A stretch of 64,000 nt of DNA from Methylobacterium fujisawaense (GCF_014138435.1 NZ_JACJIM010000002.1:434001-498000); one strand, 5' to 3'. Counted from the stretch's first letter, positions 1 to 9,566 are shown. Notes: a model not told the origin generated them from the letters alone. Numbers and translations: made by a program.

Positions 1-462
1 CACGAGGAAGCTCTCGCCGGGCGCGAGCCGTCCGCGCTGGACGACGTTCGAATAGACCGTGAAGAACGTCTCCGGCAAGCCGCCGGCATCGACGAGCGAG
101 ACCGCCTTCGGACGCGGCAGACAATGGGCCGCCTCGGCCACCGCATACTCCGCATAGCCGCCGCTGATCACCAGGGCGCAGACCTCATCGCCGAGCGACA
201 GGCCCGTGACCTCGCTCCCGATCGCGACCACACGACCGGCGACTTCGAGGCCGGGGATCTCGGTGGCGCCGGGCGGCGGCGGATAGACCCCCGCGCGCTG
301 CGCGACATCGGGGCGGTTCACGCCGGCCGCCACCACCTCGATCAGGACCTGTCCGGGTCCCGCATGCGGCACAGGGGCGGTCTCGACGCTGATCACCTCC
401 GGGCCCCCGGAACCCGCGAAGCGGATCTGACGCATGGTCCCGGGCAGGTCGGTGCTGGCCAT
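1..462 (-). CDS. NAD(P)H-quinone oxidoreductase, zinc-independent MDR family (partial, N-terminal part)
   Basis: The minus strand is open from an ATG at 462 to the window edge, 154 codons, so the C-terminal half with most of the NADPH-binding Rossmann fold lies outside. The visible part is the GroES-like substrate domain of the medium-chain dehydrogenase/reductase superfamily. It shows the AAGVNRPDVAQRAGVYPPPP block followed by PGLEVAGRV, which is typical of the PIG3/quinone oxidoreductase branch. These enzymes reduce quinones in the cytoplasm with NADPH. The start is the first Met upstream of the conserved domain. The next gene upstream, on the same strand, is a periplasmic binding protein 130 bp away, and I see no functional link. 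Confidence 0.85.
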   Translation of the reverse strand, partial: MASTDLPGTMRQIRFAGSGGPEVISVETAPVPHAGPGQVLIEVVAAGVNRPDVAQRAGVYPPPPGATEIPGLEVAGRVVAIGSEVTGLSLGDEVCALVISGGYAEYAVAEAAHCLPRPKAVSLVDAGGLPETFFTVYSNVVQRGRLAPGESFLV

Positions 463-594
463 CAACGATAATCCTTTGCGCGCACGTGATCTGAGCCGCG
501 TTCACGCTGACGCGGTACGGCTCTACTTGCGGCAACGGGCGCGCTTGGCAAGCCGAAGGCGCCGCACGCGTCCATTGCCGATCCGAACGGCAAG

Positions 595-1836
595 CTAGCG
601 GGCGGCCGCCTTGACGGCCGCCGGCAAGACGATCGCGCCCTGCGCCAGGCTCTTCGGCCAGACCGCGACCTGCTTGCCGTCCTGCCACTGCGCCATCAGT
701 CCGGTGACGAAGCCGGGACCGTATTTGATCGAGTGCGTGAACGGGTCGTCCTTGCCGTAGAACTGCGTCCGCCCCACGGTGCCGACCCAGTCGGTCTTCT
801 CCAGGGCCTCGACGAGCTTGTCAGCCTCGGTCGAGCCGGCGCGCTTCACCGCATCCGCCGCGTAGTAGACCTGATCGTAGGCCATGTAGCCTGCGTAGGA
901 CGGATCGCTGCCGAAGCGCTTCTTGAACGCGTCGCTGAAGGCGAGCGACTTGTCGGTGATCGCCGCGCCCGGCACCGCGATGCTCTGGAAGATCACGCCC
1001 TGCGTGGCGCCGTTGGTGTTCGCCCAGAACGTCGAGGAGGTCGCCTGCGAGTTCATCCCCGTCATGGCGAGCGGAACCTGCTGGTTCTGCCACTGCACGG
1101 TCGGCTGCACGCCGACATGCGAGATGCCGGTGACGATCAGGTCGGGCTTGGCCGCCTCGATCTTGTTGTAGATCGGCGTGAAGTCCGCCGTGTCCGGCGA
1201 GAAGCGGATGTGGTCGACGACCTTCACACCGATCTCGGGCAGGCACTTCTCGTAACCGACATCGAGGGGACGGGTCCAAGCCGCGTCCTCGCTCATGATC
1301 GCGGCCGTCTTCACCTTCATCAGATAGATCAGCATGTCCTTCGTGGAATCGCAGATCGACTGCGCCAGGGCCGCCGAGGTGAGGTAGCCGTGGAAGGTGT
1401 ACTTGTTGCGCGCGTAGTCCTTGTGGATCGCGAGGCTGATCTCGTTGGAGGCGGCACCGGGCGTGATCATCGGCGTCTTTAGCCGCGCCGCCCAGGGCAT
1501 CAGTGCCAGCACCACCTCGGAGATGTAGCTGGCGATGACGAGGTTGACCTTGTCCTCGGAGACCGCCCGCTGGAAGGCCCGGACCGCGTCGGAGGCGGAC
1601 GACTTGTCGTCGTAACTGACGATCTGGATCTGGCGCCCGTCGATCCCGCCCTTGGCGTTGATCTCGTCGGCGGCGAGCTGGACGGCCTGCGGGATCGAGG
1701 CGCCGACGACCGACTGCGCCTCGGCGATGACCCCGATCCGGATCGGGTCGGCGGCGCGTGCCTGCGTCGACCCCAGCAATCCGGCCACTGCGAGCAGGGC
1801 CAGGACACGACTCGAAACGCTGCGTTCCATCGGCAT
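595..1836 (-). CDS. ABC transporter substrate-binding protein, branched-chain amino acid (Peripla_BP_6/LivK) type
   Basis: 413 residues. A signal peptide of about 28 residues ends at TQARA-ADP, so the protein is periplasmic. After it comes the type I periplasmic binding fold: PIRIGVIAEAQ, then AVQLAADEINAKGGIDGRQI, the hallmark of LivJ/LivK-like receptors, through to a C-terminal GPGFVTGLMAQWQDGKQVAVWP segment common in the family. AGGAGG stands 7 nt before the chosen ATG. Permease and ATPase genes are absent on both sides, so it is an orphan receptor that must borrow a transporter encoded elsewhere. The ligand cannot be named; relatives bind amino acids, amides, urea or aromatic acids. Confidence 0.88.
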   Translation of the reverse strand: MPMERSVSSRVLALLAVAGLLGSTQARAADPIRIGVIAEAQSVVGASIPQAVQLAADEINAKGGIDGRQIQIVSYDDKSSASDAVRAFQRAVSEDKVNLVIASYISEVVLALMPWAARLKTPMITPGAASNEISLAIHKDYARNKYTFHGYLTSAALAQSICDSTKDMLIYLMKVKTAAIMSEDAAWTRPLDVGYEKCLPEIGVKVVDHIRFSPDTADFTPIYNKIEAAKPDLIVTGISHVGVQPTVQWQNQQVPLAMTGMNSQATSSTFWANTNGATQGVIFQSIAVPGAAITDKSLAFSDAFKKRFGSDPSYAGYMAYDQVYYAADAVKRAGSTEADKLVEALEKTDWVGTVGRTQFYGKDDPFTHSIKYGPGFVTGLMAQWQDGKQVAVWPKSLAQGAIVLPAAVKAAAR

Positions 1837-2013
1837 GGGCTTCCTCCTGCGGCCCGTGCGGCTTTTGGCGCCGCATCGGATCCGAGGCAGGATTGTGCTC
1901 TATTCAGGCGCGTGAATACAATGTGCAGATACGGAAAGCGGTGACAGATGATCCGTCTGCCGCGCGCACATCTGAAATCGCGATCCGACCGCGACGACGG
2001 CTGAGTTTGGATC

Positions 2014-2649
2014 CTACCGGGTGCCGTACATCCGGTCGCCGGCATCGCCGAGGCCGGGGACGATATAGCCATGGTCGTTCAGATGGCTGTCGATCGCCGC
2101 GGTCCAGACCGGCACGTCGGGATGGGCGGCCTGGAACTTGGCGAGGCCCTCCGGAGCCGCCAGCAGGCAGACGAAGCGCAGATCGGAGGCACCACGCGCC
2201 TTGAGCCGGTCGAGGGCGGCGATGGCCGAATTGGCCGTCGCCAACATCGGATCGAGGACCAGAACGGTCCTGTCGGCGAGATCGGACGGCGCCTTGAAGT
2301 AGTATTCGACCGCCTCCAGCGTCTCGGGATCCCGGTACAGCCCGATATGGGCGACGCGGGCCGACGGAACCAGCGACAGCATACCATCGAGGAAGCCGAC
2401 CCCGGCCCGCAGGATCGGCGCCAGGACCAGCTTCTTGCCCTGGATCTGGCGTCCCTCCATCGGCTGGAGCGGCGTCTCGATCGTCACCGGTTCCAGCGGC
2501 AGGTCGCGCGTCACCTCGTAGGCGAGGAGCATGCCGATTTCGTTCAGGATCTGACGGAAGCCCTTGGTCGAGCGGTTCTTGTCACGAAGATGCGTCAGCT
2601 TGTGTTGCACAAGCGGGTGATCGACCACGGTGACCCGACCCGTCGGCAT
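2014..2649 (-). CDS. upp: uracil phosphoribosyltransferase
   Basis: Pyrimidine salvage enzyme making UMP from uracil and PRPP in the cytoplasm. The 211-residue product begins [23 protein letters not shown], the usual Upp N-terminus, and carries the PRPP loop [20 protein letters not shown], near residues 127-146. It ends in the Upp-type uracil-binding segment with DAGDRMYGT. The reading frame stays open upstream to 2823, but the start at 2649 is preferred because of the strong GGAGGGGG just upstream and the family length of about 209. It is a single gene, divergent from the chemoreceptor at 3164, with a long AT-rich gap between them. Confidence 0.95.
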   Translation of the reverse strand: MPTGRVTVVDHPLVQHKLTHLRDKNRSTKGFRQILNEIGMLLAYEVTRDLPLEPVTIETPLQPMEGRQIQGKKLVLAPILRAGVGFLDGMLSLVPSARVAHIGLYRDPETLEAVEYYFKAPSDLADRTVLVLDPMLATANSAIAALDRLKARGASDLRFVCLLAAPEGLAKFQAAHPDVPVWTAAIDSHLNDHGYIVPGLGDAGDRMYGTR

Positions 2650-3163
2650 TCGCCCCCCCTCCATCAGTAAGGGAGGATCAATGCCGGAGCCCGCGCCGAG
2701 GCGCAACTCGACGCTGCGGCCCGGCGACGGCCCATGTGTCGAGGGCGCGCGGAGGCACTGCGGAGCGCGCGGCGCAAAGACAAGTTCGGCGCGGGCGACC
2801 GGTCGCCGCGGCGATCGGAACACTCAGGCGAGCCGCGGAATGCCTATCCAACGAGTGCCGGGTTGAAAGCCGCGGATCATGGGGCTTAAAAATCGCGGCC
2901 GCCGGCCCCCATAACAGATCTTTTATCATGGTCATTCATTTTTGTATCAATACTCTAGCGGGTTGCAATCCACTATTGAAAATTAAAATCGACAAATTCA
3001 CAATATATGAGACGAGATTTAAATAAAATCTTGTGTCATATTGCAGAGCTTTGCTTTAGATTGCGCGCCATCCAGGTGACTTGCTCAGATTCATTAAAGC
3101 TCTAAATCGGATCACGAGCATCCTTGCTTCCGATGCGACCCTTCGATCCGATCGGCCCCGTTT
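2650..3163. promoter_or_regulatory. AT-rich intergenic region upstream of the chemoreceptor gene
   Basis: About 510 bp lie between the divergent upp and chemoreceptor genes. The part from about 2885 to 3110 is strikingly AT-rich for this genome, with many short A/T runs such as TTAAATAAAATCTTG near 3018. I see no convincing gene; the open frames across it have no domain or ribosome-binding site. It probably contains the promoter and regulatory region of the chemoreceptor and perhaps binding sites for a nucleoid protein. Confidence 0.5.
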
Positions 3164-4855
3164 ATGCGTCTGACCACGTCAATCACAGCAATGCTTGGAA
3201 TCCTCTTTGGAGGGCTCGCACTGATATCGGCGGCTCAGGGTAGCCTGTCCCTGCATCAGCTCAGCGACATCGGTGATGCGGCGACGACCCTTGCTAAAAA
3301 CTGGATCCCCTCGCTGGAGAAAGTGGGCGCCATCGAGATGGCGGCATCCGAGGTGCGCATCAAGCAATACCGCCTCATCCTGCTGTCGGACACGCCTCAG
3401 CATCGGATGAGCAACGCGGCCAACCTCGCGGAGACGCACGCCCAGTTGTTGCGAGCCCGTCGCGCCTACGAGCCCCTGATCAGCACGGCTGAGGAACGGA
3501 AGCTCTACGATGCCTTCACGGCCTCATGGAGCCGATTCGAGCAAGCGGATCACGAGGCGCTTCGCCTGCTCGAATCGGGCCAGGAACGGGAGGCCCGCGC
3601 CCTCCTGGTGAACCCCGACGTCGTCGGAATGTACGATACCGCCCGTGCGGCCCTCGCGCGTCTGGTGGCTCATGACGAGGAGGCCGCGGCCCGGAACGCC
3701 GATACCGCGATAGCCAGGGTCAACACTGCGTCGGTGGCCGCATATGGAGGAATCGCCCTCGCCCTCGTGTCGGCTTTGGGCGCGGCGATCTTCGGCCTGC
3801 GTCATGTCTCGCGCCCGATCGCCGCGATGACGGGTGCGATGACCAAATTGGCCGAGGGCGACGCTCGCGCGGACATCCCGTTCAAGCACCGGCGCGACGA
3901 GATCGGCGCCATGGCGGCGGCGGTCCAGGTGTTCAAGGACAATCTGCTCCGCACCCATCAGCTCGAGGCCGAAGCGGAGGTGGCGCGACGGCATGCGGAG
4001 GCCCAGCGCAGGCTCGGGATGCGCCAGCTTGCCGATCGCTTCGCGGAGACCGTCGGCGGAATCATCGCGGAGGTCTCGGCCTCGGCCATCGGGCTGCAGA
4101 CCACGGCCCGGTCGATGACGGCCACTGCGGCGGTGACCGCCGAGCAATCCACGACGGTCGCTGCGGCGGCCGAGCAGGCGGCGAGCAACGTCAGCACCGT
4201 CGCGGCGGCCGCCGAGGAACTCGGCACCTCCGTGCAGGAGATCGGCCGGCAGGTCGATGGCTCGGCCAACTTGGCGCGGGGTGCCGTGGACGAGGCGGAT
4301 CAGACCGGTGCGCTTGTCCAGAAGTTGAGCGAGGCCGTGTCGCGGATCGGCGACATCGTCGGTTTGATCTCGACCATCGCCGGCCAAACGAACCTTCTGG
4401 CCTTGAACGCCACGATCGAGGCGGCCCGGGCGGGTGTCGCCGGACGCGGCTTTGCTGTCGTCGCCACGGAGGTCAAGGCGCTGGCCGAGCAGACCGCCCG
4501 CGCCACGGAGGAGATCTCGAGTCAGATCACGCGGGTGCAGGCTTCGACGGGGGAGGCCGTATCGGCTATCGGCGCCATCACGGCGCGGATCCGCGAGATC
4601 AACGGGGTCGCGACCTCGATCGCCGCCGCCGTGGAGCAGCAGGGCGCCGCCACCCACGAGATCGTTCGCAACGTCGGCCAAGCCGCGGCCGGCACGAGCG
4701 AGGTGACCAGCAACATCGTCAGCGTCGCCGATGCAGCCGAAAAGACCGGCACGGCGGCCGGTCAGGTTCTGGTCGAAGCGTCGCGGCTCTCGGAGCGATC
4801 CGAGCACCTGAACGCCGAAGTGGCACGGTTCCTGGAAACCGTCCGCGCGGCCTGA
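3164..4855 (+). CDS. methyl-accepting chemotaxis protein (4HB-type sensor, HAMP, signalling domain)
   Basis: 563-residue inner-membrane chemoreceptor. TM1 is at about residues 5-27. A helical periplasmic region of about 160 residues, resembling the four-helix-bundle ligand domain, follows. TM2 is at about 188-212 and is followed by a HAMP domain ending in the [15 protein letters not shown] motif. The cytoplasmic coiled coil carries the signalling hairpin tip around residues 400-430 ([18 protein letters not shown]), which binds CheA/CheW. Glu/Gln-rich flanking helices would hold the methylation sites. No che genes are nearby, so this is a stand-alone receptor. A strong hairpin follows the stop codon. 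The stimulus is unknown. Confidence 0.93.
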   Translation: MRLTTSITAMLGILFGGLALISAAQGSLSLHQLSDIGDAATTLAKNWIPSLEKVGAIEMAASEVRIKQYRLILLSDTPQHRMSNAANLAETHAQLLRARRAYEPLISTAEERKLYDAFTASWSRFEQADHEALRLLESGQEREARALLVNPDVVGMYDTARAALARLVAHDEEAAARNADTAIARVNTASVAAYGGIALALVSALGAAIFGLRHVSRPIAAMTGAMTKLAEGDARADIPFKHRRDEIGAMAAAVQVFKDNLLRTHQLEAEAEVARRHAEAQRRLGMRQLADRFAETVGGIIAEVSASAIGLQTTARSMTATAAVTAEQSTTVAAAAEQAASNVSTVAAAAEELGTSVQEIGRQVDGSANLARGAVDEADQTGALVQKLSEAVSRIGDIVGLISTIAGQTNLLALNATIEAARAGVAGRGFAVVATEVKALAEQTARATEEISSQITRVQASTGEAVSAIGAITARIREINGVATSIAAAVEQQGAATHEIVRNVGQAAAGTSEVTSNIVSVADAAEKTGTAAGQVLVEASRLSERSEHLNAEVARFLETVRAA

Positions 4856-4900
4856 ACCGTCGGATAGGCGTCACGCCGGCGCTTGAACCACCGGGACGGC

Positions 4901-4926
4901 GCGTCCGGGCCCCTGAGCCCGGACGC
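4901..4926. terminator. hairpin terminator between convergent genes
   Basis: A perfect 10-bp inverted repeat (GCGTCCGGGC, 6-nt loop, GCCCGGACGC) lies 45 bp after the chemoreceptor stop and 15 bp before the end of the convergent DUF2852 gene. No long T tract follows on the plus strand. It may serve both genes. Confidence 0.6.
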
Positions 4927-4940
4927 CCACAGATGCAGGA

Positions 4941-5402
4941 TCAGACGGAGCGATCCCCGCCCTCGGCCCGGCGCTTGGCCATGAAGGCATCGAACTGCTC
5001 ACGATCCCGGGCGCGCTTCAGCTCCTCCACGAACTCGGAGAAGGCGCGGCTCTCTTCCTCGAGGGCACGCCGCTGCGCCTCAAGACGGTCGAGCTCGGTG
5101 CGACGGTACGCGTCGAAGGCGGCATTGCCGCTGCTGTCGCGTCGGTTGGCGGCCTCGAACGCCCGGGCGAAGCGCGAGGCGGGGCGTCCCCCCTCGAACT
5201 CGGAAGCCGCGCGCCGCGCCGCGTCGCGCATTTCCGCGAAGGCCGGATAACCCGCAAGCTTCCAGGCCACCAGCGCGAGGCCGACCGGCCACCAGTAGAT
5301 GAAACCGACGACGATTGCGCCAATCTCCAGCGACCGGCGCGGGAACGGGCCAGTCCGGCAGAGCTTGCCGGTCGCCCAGGGTGAAGAGGTTTGAGAGGTC
5401 AC
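4941..5402 (-). CDS. DUF2852 domain membrane protein
   Basis: 153 residues. One hydrophobic segment at about residues 27-48 (IGAIVVGFIYWWPVGLALVAWKL) is followed by a long charged alpha-helical, probably coiled-coil, region rich in Arg and Glu (LDRLEAQRRALEEESRAFSEFVEELKRARDREQF). This arrangement, with the FxxFMxxRR ending, matches the DUF2852 family, which is common in Rhizobiales and has no known function. It is probably anchored in the inner membrane with the helix in the cytoplasm. It lies downstream of a TetR gene on the same strand, 57 bp away, and could be co-transcribed with it. Confidence 0.85.
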   Translation of the reverse strand: MTSQTSSPWATGKLCRTGPFPRRSLEIGAIVVGFIYWWPVGLALVAWKLAGYPAFAEMRDAARRAASEFEGGRPASRFARAFEAANRRDSSGNAAFDAYRRTELDRLEAQRRALEEESRAFSEFVEELKRARDREQFDAFMAKRRAEGGDRSV

Positions 5403-5459
5403 GGCTGTGCTCCGCTGTTCATGTGAACGCGGTTAACATGCGGGTCCCGGAGGTGCCTT

Positions 5460-6134
5460 TCAAGGTCGTCCGAGACCGCCCTCGCGCTCGGTCTGTCGGG
5501 AGGCTCCGTGGACGAGCGCCAGGACCCCGCCCCGCAGCAACTCGTACTTGTCCGGAAATCCCGGTCCGCGCGGCAGATGTCCGGCGGCCGACAGGGTCGC
5601 GAGGCCGTGGGCCAAGGCCCACACCTCCAGGGCGATGAAGCGGGGTGCCACGCCCCCGAATCCGTCCGAGAACGTCGCCTGCAGCGCCTCGACCAAGAGA
5701 TCGAACGGGCTCGGCCGCGACGCCACCGCATCGCTGGCCGCCGTGTCGAGGTCGGCGCCGCCGGTGGGGAAGCCGCGCGTCTCGAAGATCGCCGCATAGT
5801 AGGCCGGCTCTTCTTCCGCGAAGGCGAGATAGGTCTCACCCATCCGCGTGAACCGCTCCAACGGCGTCCCGCGCGACGTCAGGGCCCGCGCCAGACGGGC
5901 GGCGAGTTCCGCGAAACCGCGCCCGGCCAGCTCCTCCAGAAGCGCCTCCCGGCCCCGGAAATGGCGGTACAGCGCGGCCGGGGTGACGCCGACGAGGCGC
6001 GCGGCTTCCACCAGGGTGAAGCCGCCGATTCCGCGCTCGGCGATGAACCGGCGCGCGGCCTCCAGGAGGGCCTCCTTCAGATTTCCGTGATGGTAGCTGC
6101 GCCGGTCGTCCGGCCCGTCCCGCCAGGGTCGCAA
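5460..6134 (-). CDS. TetR/AcrR family transcriptional regulator
   Basis: The N-terminal helix-turn-helix is clear: YHHGNLKEALLEAARRFI, then GFTLVEAARLVGVTPAALYRHF, the TetR recognition helix. A larger C-terminal ligand domain (WHG-type) with VWALAHGLATLSAAGHLP follows. The frame is open much further upstream, but there is no in-frame ATG near the domain. I chose the TTG at 6134 (224 residues), which has AAGGA 10 nt before it; a GTG at 6170 is an alternative. The target is unknown. Candidates are its own gene, the downstream DUF2852 gene, or the divergent small gene at 6398. Confidence 0.85.
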   Translation of the reverse strand: MRPWRDGPDDRRSYHHGNLKEALLEAARRFIAERGIGGFTLVEAARLVGVTPAALYRHFRGREALLEELAGRGFAELAARLARALTSRGTPLERFTRMGETYLAFAEEEPAYYAAIFETRGFPTGGADLDTAASDAVASRPSPFDLLVEALQATFSDGFGGVAPRFIALEVWALAHGLATLSAAGHLPRGPGFPDKYELLRGGVLALVHGASRQTEREGGLGRP

Positions 6135-6397
6135 GATCTCATCATCCTTCGCGCGCCTGTTGCACCTCACAGGACCCCAGCGCCGCTGTCGAGTCCAAGG
6201 CCGCCAGAGACTGTGTCTCCAGGACCGCCCTTCGGTATGACGGCCGAACGCGACGGTTGTTTCGGGCCGCCCCGCACCACGCTTGACCACCTCCCGAGCA
6301 TGCAACACTATTACATCGGAAAATCCAGAGGGATCGACGATCCCCCCGGACGGCGGCGAATGCTGGGGCTTCCAGTGCAGGACGACGAGCATCGCGC

Positions 6398-6712
6398 ATG
6401 GCCTTTGTGAGCCTCAAGGCGTGGCGCGCCCGCTCGGCGGAGCGTGCCGAGATCGCGTCGCGCCTGAAGCAGGACCTGCGGTTGGCCCTGCGCCTCGGGG
6501 AGGACGATACCCTGGCGGTGAACGAGATCGCCTGCACCGATCCAGGCTGTCCCGACATGGAGACCATCGTGCTGGTGATGCGCGCCGGCGCGCCCACGCG
6601 GGCGTTGCGGATCCGGCGCCCCATCGACGCGGTGGATGCCGACGACATCGCGGCGCTGGCCGAGGAAGACCGGTCGTCCGGAGCGCCGTCGACCGGCGTC
6701 TCGACAATGTGA
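6398..6712 (+). CDS. conserved hypothetical protein with CTDPGCPD motif
   Basis: 104 residues, no signal peptide or membrane segment. The N-terminal half is basic and helical (LKAWRARSAERAEIASRLKQDL). The centre has VNEIACTDPGCPDMETIVLVMR, where two Cys are separated by four residues inside a Pro/Gly turn, followed by an Arg-rich strand (TRALRIRRPIDAVD). The pattern looks like a compact alpha/beta domain and I cannot assign a function. It is divergent from the TetR gene, with about 260 bp between them, and 122 bp upstream of the thioredoxin gene on the same strand. Codon use fits the neighbours. Confidence 0.7.
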   Translation: MAFVSLKAWRARSAERAEIASRLKQDLRLALRLGEDDTLAVNEIACTDPGCPDMETIVLVMRAGAPTRALRIRRPIDAVDADDIAALAEEDRSSGAPSTGVSTM

Positions 6713-6834
6713 TCGTGCGCGGGCGCTTTCGATCTTCGGGCCGCCCGGGATCTCGCGACGCGCCCGGGCGCGCGGCGTAGCATTCCTCAAACACCGCAAT
6801 CCGGTCCATCAGCAGGCCGGGAGGAAAGCACGCC

Positions 6835-7242
6835 ATGAAGAACCGCCGTCACGTCCTCGCGCTGGCCGGCCTCGCCCTCACCTGCCCCATCCTCCTCGGA
6901 ACGCCGGCCCCGGCCAGGGCGGCCGAGGCGCTCCCGTTCTCGGATGCGGCCTTCGAGGCTGCGCAGAAAGCCGGAAAGCCGGTCCTGGTCGCGGTCAGCG
7001 CCCCCTGGTGCCCGATCTGCCGCACGCAGAAGCCGATCCTCGCGAAGCTCGCGGCCGAGCCGCGCTTCAAGGACCTCCAGATCTTCGACATCGACTTCGA
7101 CAGCCAGAAGGATCTGCTGAGGCGCCTGAACGTCCGGATGCAGAGCACGCTGATCGCCTACAAGGGAGCGACCGAGGTCGGACGCTCGGTCGGCGAGACG
7201 CAGCCGGAATGGATCGAGGGCCTCGTGGAGAAGACCCTCTGA
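6835..7242 (+). CDS. periplasmic thioredoxin-family protein
   Basis: 135 residues with a cleavable signal peptide ending near ARAAEA (residues 1-30). A thioredoxin fold follows, with the active-site motif WCPIC at about residues 58-62 inside SAPWCPICRTQKPIL, and the cis-Pro region near MQSTLIAYKG, where Ser-Thr replaces the usual Thr-Pro. GGGAGG precedes the ATG. It probably acts as a thiol-disulfide reductase or isomerase in the periplasm. The CPIC dipeptide differs from the CGPC of cytoplasmic thioredoxin and the CPHC of DsbA. No cytochrome c maturation genes are beside it, so its partner is not evident. Confidence 0.86.
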   Translation: MKNRRHVLALAGLALTCPILLGTPAPARAAEALPFSDAAFEAAQKAGKPVLVAVSAPWCPICRTQKPILAKLAAEPRFKDLQIFDIDFDSQKDLLRRLNVRMQSTLIAYKGATEVGRSVGETQPEWIEGLVEKTL

Positions 7243-7344
7243 TCGGCCGCTCCTGCGAGGCCGGCCTGTCCGGTCCCGTTCAGGGAAGCTCCGACATAAG
7301 CCCGATGCGGGCCCGCGCGACGGGTCCGGCGGAGAACTTCACCG

Positions 7345-8517
7345 GTGTCGAGCGCCCTCCTGTCAGACGATCCGTGTCCCGATGCGATCGTGGCCGTACC
7401 CGTGCGAAACGAGGAGGAGCGGATCGCCGCCTGCCTGAAGGCGATCGACGCCCAGGAGGGTCTGGAACCCGGCCGCCTCGGGCTGGTGCTGTTCCTGAAC
7501 AACTGCACGGACGGTACGGAGGCCCTCGTGTCGGCCCTGGTGCCGACGCTGTCGATCCCGGTCCGGGTGCTGAGCGAGAATTTTTCCGGCGCCCATGCCG
7601 GCTGGGCCCGGCGCAGGGCCATGGATGCCGCCGCCGCCTGGCTGGGTGATGCGGGGAATGCGGGGATCATCCTGTCCACCGACGCCGACAGCCGGGTCCC
7701 GCCCAATTGGGTCGCCCGCAATCGCGCGGCGATCCGGGCGGGGGCCGATGCGGTGGCCGGCCGGGTCGAGCTCGATGCGGCGGAGGCGGCGCTGCTGCCG
7801 CCCTCGCTTCCTGCCCGCGGGCGCCTGGAGGATCTCTACGACGCCCTCATCACCGAGGCCGAGGCGCGGATCGACCCCGACCCGCACGATCCCTGGCCGT
7901 GTCATCGGACAGCGATCGGGGCGACCCTGGCGGTGACCCGAAGCGCCTACCTTGCGGTCGGCGGCATGCCCGAGATCCCCCTCGGGGAGGACGGTGCCTT
8001 CATCGCGCGCCTGCTCGAACACGGCTTGCGGGTCCGTCACGCCACCGATGTGTGCGTGACCATCTCGGCGCGACTCGCCGGGCGGGCTCCGGGCGGTGTC
8101 GCCGACACGATCCGCTCCCGTTGCGAGGAGCCCGACGCGCTCTGCGACGCCCGGATGGAGACCTTCCCGCGCGCCGTGCGGCGCTACGCCTGGCGCCGGC
8201 GGTTCCGTCGGATGCACGATCGCGGGCTGCTCGCCCGGAACGAGGCCTGGGCGCGGGCCATCGGGATCGCCCCGGTGGAGGCGCGGCGGATCGCTGCCCT
8301 CCCCCTTGGCCAGGCCATCGCCGAGGCTGAGCGGCTCAGCCCGGATCTGGCCTATCGTCCCATCGGTCCGCGGCAGCTGCCCGGCCAGATCCGGATCGCG
8401 CGGCTCGGCGTCGCCGCACTCCGCCTCGGTTTCGGCCTCCTGGGCTTCGCGCGGCGGATCGCGGGTTCAGCGGCCTCCGGCCGGCCGGTCGCGGATCCGC
8501 GGGGCAGCCGGATCTGA
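7345..8517 (+). CDS. family 2 glycosyltransferase
   Basis: 390 residues starting at a GTG. The GT-A nucleotide-sugar fold is visible: IVAVPVRNEEERIAACLKAI at the N-terminus, the metal-binding STDADSRVP at about residues 112-120, and a later acidic acceptor motif GEDGAFIARLLEHGLRV near 213-229. There is no transmembrane segment, only a mildly hydrophobic C-terminus (LGFGLLGFARRI). The acceptor is unknown. In related bacteria similar proteins sit near small-molecule glycosylation or hopanoid and lipid genes, but here the neighbours (thioredoxin, AraC regulator) give no clue. Confidence 0.85.
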   Translation: MSSALLSDDPCPDAIVAVPVRNEEERIAACLKAIDAQEGLEPGRLGLVLFLNNCTDGTEALVSALVPTLSIPVRVLSENFSGAHAGWARRRAMDAAAAWLGDAGNAGIILSTDADSRVPPNWVARNRAAIRAGADAVAGRVELDAAEAALLPPSLPARGRLEDLYDALITEAEARIDPDPHDPWPCHRTAIGATLAVTRSAYLAVGGMPEIPLGEDGAFIARLLEHGLRVRHATDVCVTISARLAGRAPGGVADTIRSRCEEPDALCDARMETFPRAVRRYAWRRRFRRMHDRGLLARNEAWARAIGIAPVEARRIAALPLGQAIAEAERLSPDLAYRPIGPRQLPGQIRIARLGVAALRLGFGLLGFARRIAGSAASGRPVADPRGSRI

Positions 8518-8522
8518 TATCC

Positions 8523-9566
8523 TCAGAAACGGCCTTCCAAGACGTCCCGTGGGGCCATGCCGAACCGGCGGCGGAAGGCGCGGCTGAAGGCGGCCGCATC
8601 GGTGAAGCCGCAATTGGCCATCACGGATCCGATCCGGGTTCCGCTCGTGCGCGACCGCAGCCGCCGGTAGGCGCGGTCGAGACGCGCGTCGCGGATCTTT
8701 GCCGCCACGCCCTCGTCGCCCGTGAAGGCCGCGTAGAGCCGGCTGCGCGAGACCCGCAGGGCGGCCGGAAGCGATTCGGGCCCGAAGGCGGGATCGTGCA
8801 GCCGGCGCTCGATATGGGCGAGGGCCAGAGACCGGACGGCTTCGCCGGAGAGATCGTTGTCCCCCTGGTCGCCCTGACCGTCGGCGAGCGCGCGCAGAAG
8901 ATGCAACACGCCCTCCAGCGCGATGCCGGCCTCCGCCTCCGTCATGCCGCCGACCGTCTCCGAGAACGACCGAAGATAGGTCGCGAACAGGCCGCTGAGC
9001 GGCGTGGCCCGGAGCTTGCGCCCGACAAAGGCCGGCACGTTGCCCACTTGCGCCAGGAAGGCGGCACGGGGCACCTGTAGGCGGATCTCCTCGTAGGCGT
9101 CGCGGCTGCCGATCGCGAACGGTTGATCCATGGCATGGACCGTGATGTCGCCGGCGCTCAGCAGGGCGCCGCTGTTACCCTGCTCGACGAAGCCGCCCCC
9201 CTGAACGAGAAACGCGATCGCGATGTCGTCGCGCCCGTCCTGGCGCACATGGTGCGCCGTGCGCTCGACCCCGATCGGACCGCTGAGGGTGTGCAGGACC
9301 ACGCCGTGCGTGGAGACCGCGAGCCTGCGGCCCGCCGTGAACGGCACATCGGGCGCGAGCATCGTCGCGTCCACCCGGGCCAAAGCTGTGCTGCGCCAGT
9401 AATCGAAGGCGCGCTTCTGCTCGACCGTGTCGGTCGTCTGGATGACGATGGGAACCGTCTCGCGGACACTCAAAGCGGGTCTGCCCCGGGCGCCAACAAC
9501 AGCCTGCGCGCCTTCGCGCGTTGGAACCTCAACGAAGCAAATTGCAGATCTGAGGTCGCGGCGCAA
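8523..9566 (-). CDS. AraC-family transcriptional regulator
   Basis: Up to 347 residues. The N-terminal two thirds is the AraC-binding-like cupin seen in AraC_binding_2 proteins (FDYWRSTAL through IEANG-like strands). The C-terminal 100 residues are a double helix-turn-helix: SLPAALRVSRSRLYAAF, then IGSVMANCGFTDAAAFSRAFRRRFGMAPRD, the AraC signature. The listed start is a TTG. A later TTG at 9473 (about 316 residues) is equally possible because the first 30 residues show no conserved pattern and there is no clear ribosome-binding site. It converges with the glycosyltransferase gene with a 5-bp gap. Target unknown. Confidence 0.85.
   Translation of the reverse strand: MRRDLRSAICFVEVPTREGAQAVVGARGRPALSVRETVPIVIQTTDTVEQKRAFDYWRSTALARVDATMLAPDVPFTAGRRLAVSTHGVVLHTLSGPIGVERTAHHVRQDGRDDIAIAFLVQGGGFVEQGNSGALLSAGDITVHAMDQPFAIGSRDAYEEIRLQVPRAAFLAQVGNVPAFVGRKLRATPLSGLFATYLRSFSETVGGMTEAEAGIALEGVLHLLRALADGQGDQGDNDLSGEAVRSLALAHIERRLHDPAFGPESLPAALRVSRSRLYAAFTGDEGVAAKIRDARLDRAYRRLRSRTSGTRIGSVMANCGFTDAAAFSRAFRRRFGMAPRDVLEGRF

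Noticed and set aside
2736..3026. Plus-strand frame running into the AT-rich leader before the chemoreceptor
   Set aside because: No ribosome-binding site, begins antisense to the upp upstream frame, and ends in low-complexity Ile/Asn/Lys sequence from AT-rich DNA.
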